Of a stretch of DNA of 64,000 nt, positions 60,746 to 64,000 are shown piece after piece. The stretch's first letter is position 1; every line of letters starts with the position of its first letter. The translations under genes were made by a program, and so were the position numbers. Source of the stretch: Aspidiotus rigidus (lineage: Eukaryota > Arthropoda > Insecta > Hemiptera > Diaspididae); NCBI GenBank assembly GCA_035079385.1, contig JAVHKY010000054.1, forward strand, positions 5,557,501 to 5,621,500. Reading direction: 5' to 3'. A model generated the notes under the pieces. That model had not been told where the DNA came from. It saw only the letters and a list, made by a program, of their open reading frames with translations, and searched no databases.

Positions 60746-61075
60746 GTGGGTGATAATGTTCTATGTTAGCAGCAGGAGAAATTGCGTGCAACGGCGACCG
60801 GGCGACCGGGTGACGAGTTGACGACAAAACAAAGAACGCACACTCGTAGCCGTCGTTATAAAAAAAATCTTCCAAGACAAGGAGCGAAGCGACTCGAGTG
60901 ACTCGTTCGGCTTGCTCCGCTCGTCTTCGACTCGCGTCGCAACTACACCGAACTCGTCACTCAAAACGTCGCTTTCGCGCCTTGTCATGCTATTTTTGTT
61001 CTTTTTAAAATAAACCTAATTTTTTGCAACCCTGCTCTTCTTGAATGTGGTTAATAGTTGGTATTGTGTAGTTAA
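60746..61075. other. GC-richer unassigned stretch
   Basis: 60880-60990 contains CGAGTGACTCG, GCTCCGCTCGTC, CGACTCGCGTCGC-type motifs and stands out by composition. No frame or repeat family explains it. It may be the body of the SINE candidate or a separate element. Confidence 0.3.
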
Positions 61076-61411
61076 GTAGGAAGTAGAAAAAACGAGGGGC
61101 GGCAGGGAACCTGTTTTATGGGACATGTGGGATCTGAAAAATGTCACAAGGCTGACCCACGACGTCATCAAATTGTGACGTCACAGGCTGGACCTTGGAG
61201 CTTTATATAATAGGAAGGGAACTTGATAAAAACTGATCCATGACGTTGTCAGATTGTGACGTCATCAAACTGTGCCGTCAGAGGCCCCGCCTCCCAAGCT
61301 ATATAATAAAATAGGAGAGGGAGAGTTGGACTTGGAAAATTTTCGAGCTCCGAGCTTCGGCTAGACGGCGGAAGTTTTTTTCGTAGACCCCCCGATAAAA
61401 CAGGTTCCCTG
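61076..61411 (+). mobile_element. TTAA-flanked non-autonomous element
   Basis: TTAA at 61072-61075 and 61412-61415. Long left end (27 bases, AACGAGGGGCGG before CAGGGAACCTGTTTTAT), short right end ATAAAACAGGTTCCCTG. Inside are TGACGTCAC/TGACGTCATCAAATTGTG modules and a minisatellite unit. It has the same offset-ends structure as 25615-25971 and 17489-18042 but a longer extension, so the left boundary is less certain. Confidence 0.65.
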
Positions 61412-61415
61412 TTAA

Positions 61416-64000
61416 AAATTCCAAAAATATTGGAAACGAAGACAAGAGATTAAATTGGCTACTCAAGACGTTGATTAACGGAATGAATCCAATCCTCTGA
61501 GTTTTCGACTTGAATATAGTCTCAATATTTTGGGACAATTTGTTTCTCTCCCTTCCTCCGGTATCCGCAATTCTTTTATAAGAGAATCAGCCCCTCCCAT
61601 TGCTAACTCAAAGATAAGAATTGCTTCGAAAAGTTGTCTTTCATTTGAACCGTCAGTTTCATACGTTGTGCTTCACCACCATCTTTTGTAGAACTCATTG
61701 AAGTTCGAGTACCAGCCTTTCTTGATTCGGGTTTCAACCTGAAGGTTGTTTCAAAATATGAGGCTTAATTTTTGTCTATATTTGTATTATCAAGACTATT
61801 ACCCTCCATTGAATAACATTCTCTGTCAGACTCCTCTCCATTGGAGAATAGCTTCTCCCAAAAGAAATTTTGAGATTAAATATAGGTCTTGAAAAATTGT
61901 GTTAATTCGTACCAATGAAAGGCGTTAGTTTAAGCGCGCAGAGCTGTAGTTAATCTTTCATCGCAAACGTAGCACCAATGATTGAGCCTGAATAATTGAG
62001 GGTAATTCCGAGTTATAGAGGTGGGAGGAGCTGACCGCATGGACTTCGATAAGTTTAGAGAGGAATACCATAACTTCAACAAACTTTACGTAGGGTAGAG
62101 GGGAGGCACGGAATCCGAAACTGACAACACATATTGACACAAATCACAAAATTTTTTGAAACCACTTGCATTTCAAAATTTTTTTCGAGAAGGGTTATCT
62201 TCCAATAAGAAGAAGTCTGGCAGATGTTATCATATAGGGAAGCGAAATAGTTGATATAGATTGTATGATTGATGGTAAAAACGAGTACGAAGTACGCTTC
62301 ATAAATCTTAAGACTACTTCTGAGGTGCTAATACTCTAACTTCAATGAGTTATACAGAAGATCTGTGCGTGGCAGAAATTCTGAAATTGGTTGTACTTAC
62401 AATTTGATACAAACTGAGCAAAATTTTTTGAGACTATTTTCTTCTTTGGGTTAGGGGGGCTAATCCTCCAATAAAGGAATTGGGGATACCGGTAGGCACA
62501 AATTAAACACGAATTATTGAGACCATTTTCGAGTCAAAATCTCAATTCGGAGGGGCTGGGCTGCTACATCTGGCCATTAATATCAATCTTTTCGAAGTGA
62601 TGGCCATGGTATTTTACTATGTACAACTGTTTCATGAATATCTACGAAAATCTCAGCATACTCATGAAAAATGTGCCGTTCAAAGAATACCATCCTAATT
62701 TCAAATATTTCCCACGAACCCTCTCATTACCTTTCCATTCTGTTGCACCTATAAGTACAAACATCTCGAGAATGATTTTTGAATGCCTCCAACCTCTCTC
62801 GTAACTGCATCAAAAGGAAGCAAGTAGATAAGCCTTATGACTACCCACCCGCCAAATAATTATATTTTCAATAAAATGTGCCGACAATTGAAACAAGCTT
62901 TGTAAAAGGCATTCGAATAGAGATGATGACGAGTCAAGCGGAGTAATATTACCTCAGCTCCTTACAAAACGTGTTGAAATGCGTTGAGAGTATCACAGAG
63001 GGTATCCACTTGTCCTTGTCATCAACGTCTCTCGATAATTCAAAATGCATGTTGAATGGAAGCTCTCATCCTTATTCACCTTTCCTGAACTCGTGTGTAG
63101 TCTGCTGTACTTTCGTCTATGTATACTAAGTGATGAATTCATTTCTGTGCACCAGATAGTATATGTGTACAATTCAAGCATTACGAGAAAAATATGCACT
63201 TCCAGACACGCAGACGTCTCGGTCTTACACTGTATACCTTTCTCGCTCGTTCGTACACAGACACTTCTCTATTTCCATATTGACAGAGGAAATTTTACGA
63301 CAATAAAAAGAGAGAAAGTTTGCAAAATCGTACAAGTAGAATGTTTAAAATTGTTAAGTGCCCGTAATGCTGCTGATCCATTTCAAGAATCTGTCGCTTT
63401 CGAAGTTTCTTTTCTTTCATCTTTTTCTTCCTTCAGCGTTCACTAGTTCACTTTACTCGATTTTTTCTCTTCCACTTTGAAACGTAACATCTGACACGTG
63501 TTACGTTGGCGCGAAACACTCTACGAATTTAAAAATTTATCGTTTCGTATCGAAAATAGTAGCAAGAAAAAATTGGGTCGTCTTACCAGAAAAGAATAGT
63601 GGCAACAAGGGGGAATGTTTTGTTTCGCCGATCTTTTGGTAAGTATTGTATCGAGACAGAGAATGAAGAGATCCAGACATTCCTCATAATTATTCTGAAC
63701 TACTATAGCAATAGGCGATGAATCTATATTTTTATAAAAATCATTTTTTTTTCTTGTTTCTGCGCTAGGTATTTTTCTATTGCAATCTCCGGTTTTTTTA
63801 TCTCACTTTTCATTTATTATGTTTGGAGTTGAAAACTACGGCGGATGAGGCTACAACTAAATTTTCTAATTCATATACGGATAATTGAAAGGTGCGAAGG
63901 AGTTGGAAGACGATGAACATTTAAAAATTTTTCAAAATTCCAGCCCGGTAAACATTGTTCCCACTTGAAGCCCTCAAATATAAAGGGCTTCAGGGACACA
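61416..64000. other. Unique non-coding stretch to the window end
   Basis: No gene, RNA or repeat recognised. The 133-codon frame at 63045-63446 (+) has no domain, lies in AT-rich DNA and lacks splice or conservation cues, so it is not called. Confidence 0.4.

Noticed and set aside
63045..63446. 133-codon frame near the window end
   Set aside because: Low-complexity serine/phenylalanine-rich tail and no supporting signals.

Overview
The window is eukaryotic nuclear DNA, AT-rich and repeat-dense. Arthropod, probably insect, is the best reading: GT/AG introns, a SNAG-type transcription factor exon, Penelope-like and RNase H-bearing LINE retroelements, TA- and TTAA-flanked inverted-repeat transposons, and nuclear copies of mitochondrial DNA in which TGA stands where tryptophan is expected. 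No operons, prophage, CRISPR array or bacterial gene are visible.

Only two host gene models are supported. At 55858-57100 (+) three exons joined by two clean phase-0 GT-AG introns encode a 263-residue protein with a hydrophobic N-terminus and a long charged helical C-terminus; I recognise no family. At 18416-18707 (-) lies a first coding exon that begins with a SNAG-like repressor motif and ends at a strong splice donor; the zinc fingers such a protein should have are not in the window.

The rest is a nested transposon landscape. 0-11 kb: a partial transposon-like ORF, a GTCGAC-rich repeat, a head-to-tail Penelope-like element (PLE) with RT and GIY-YIG domains, and a second, inverted, broken PLE. 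Both PLE 3' ends carry hammerhead-ribozyme-like sequences. 11-18 kb: palindromes, fold-back elements, a 420-bp tandem repeat, TTTA microsatellites and a TTAA-flanked element. 19.7-21.9 kb: a 2.15-kb inverted-repeat transposon carrying COX1- and CYTB-like mitochondrial DNA; a second, internally duplicated copy is at 52.2-55.6 kb. 22.9-26.7 kb: a PLE remnant and an antisense LINE whose RT is interrupted just upstream of YADD by a TTAA element. 29.4-33 kb: a 3-kb TA-flanked element with 140-bp satellite arrays in opposite orientations around a 117-bp array. 36-40.7 kb: a 3-kb fold-back abutting a 5'-truncated LINE. 41-52 kb: further PLE scraps, two more TA-flanked elements and minisatellite modules. 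57-64 kb: mostly unique non-coding DNA with another TTAA element and a tRNA-like sequence.

No multi-gene pathway is encoded. The most interesting material is the mitochondrial-DNA-carrying transposon, the satellite-bearing fold-back elements, the ribozyme-like PLE ends and the unrecognised three-exon gene. All repeat and structure calls were made by eye, so boundaries may be off by a few bases.
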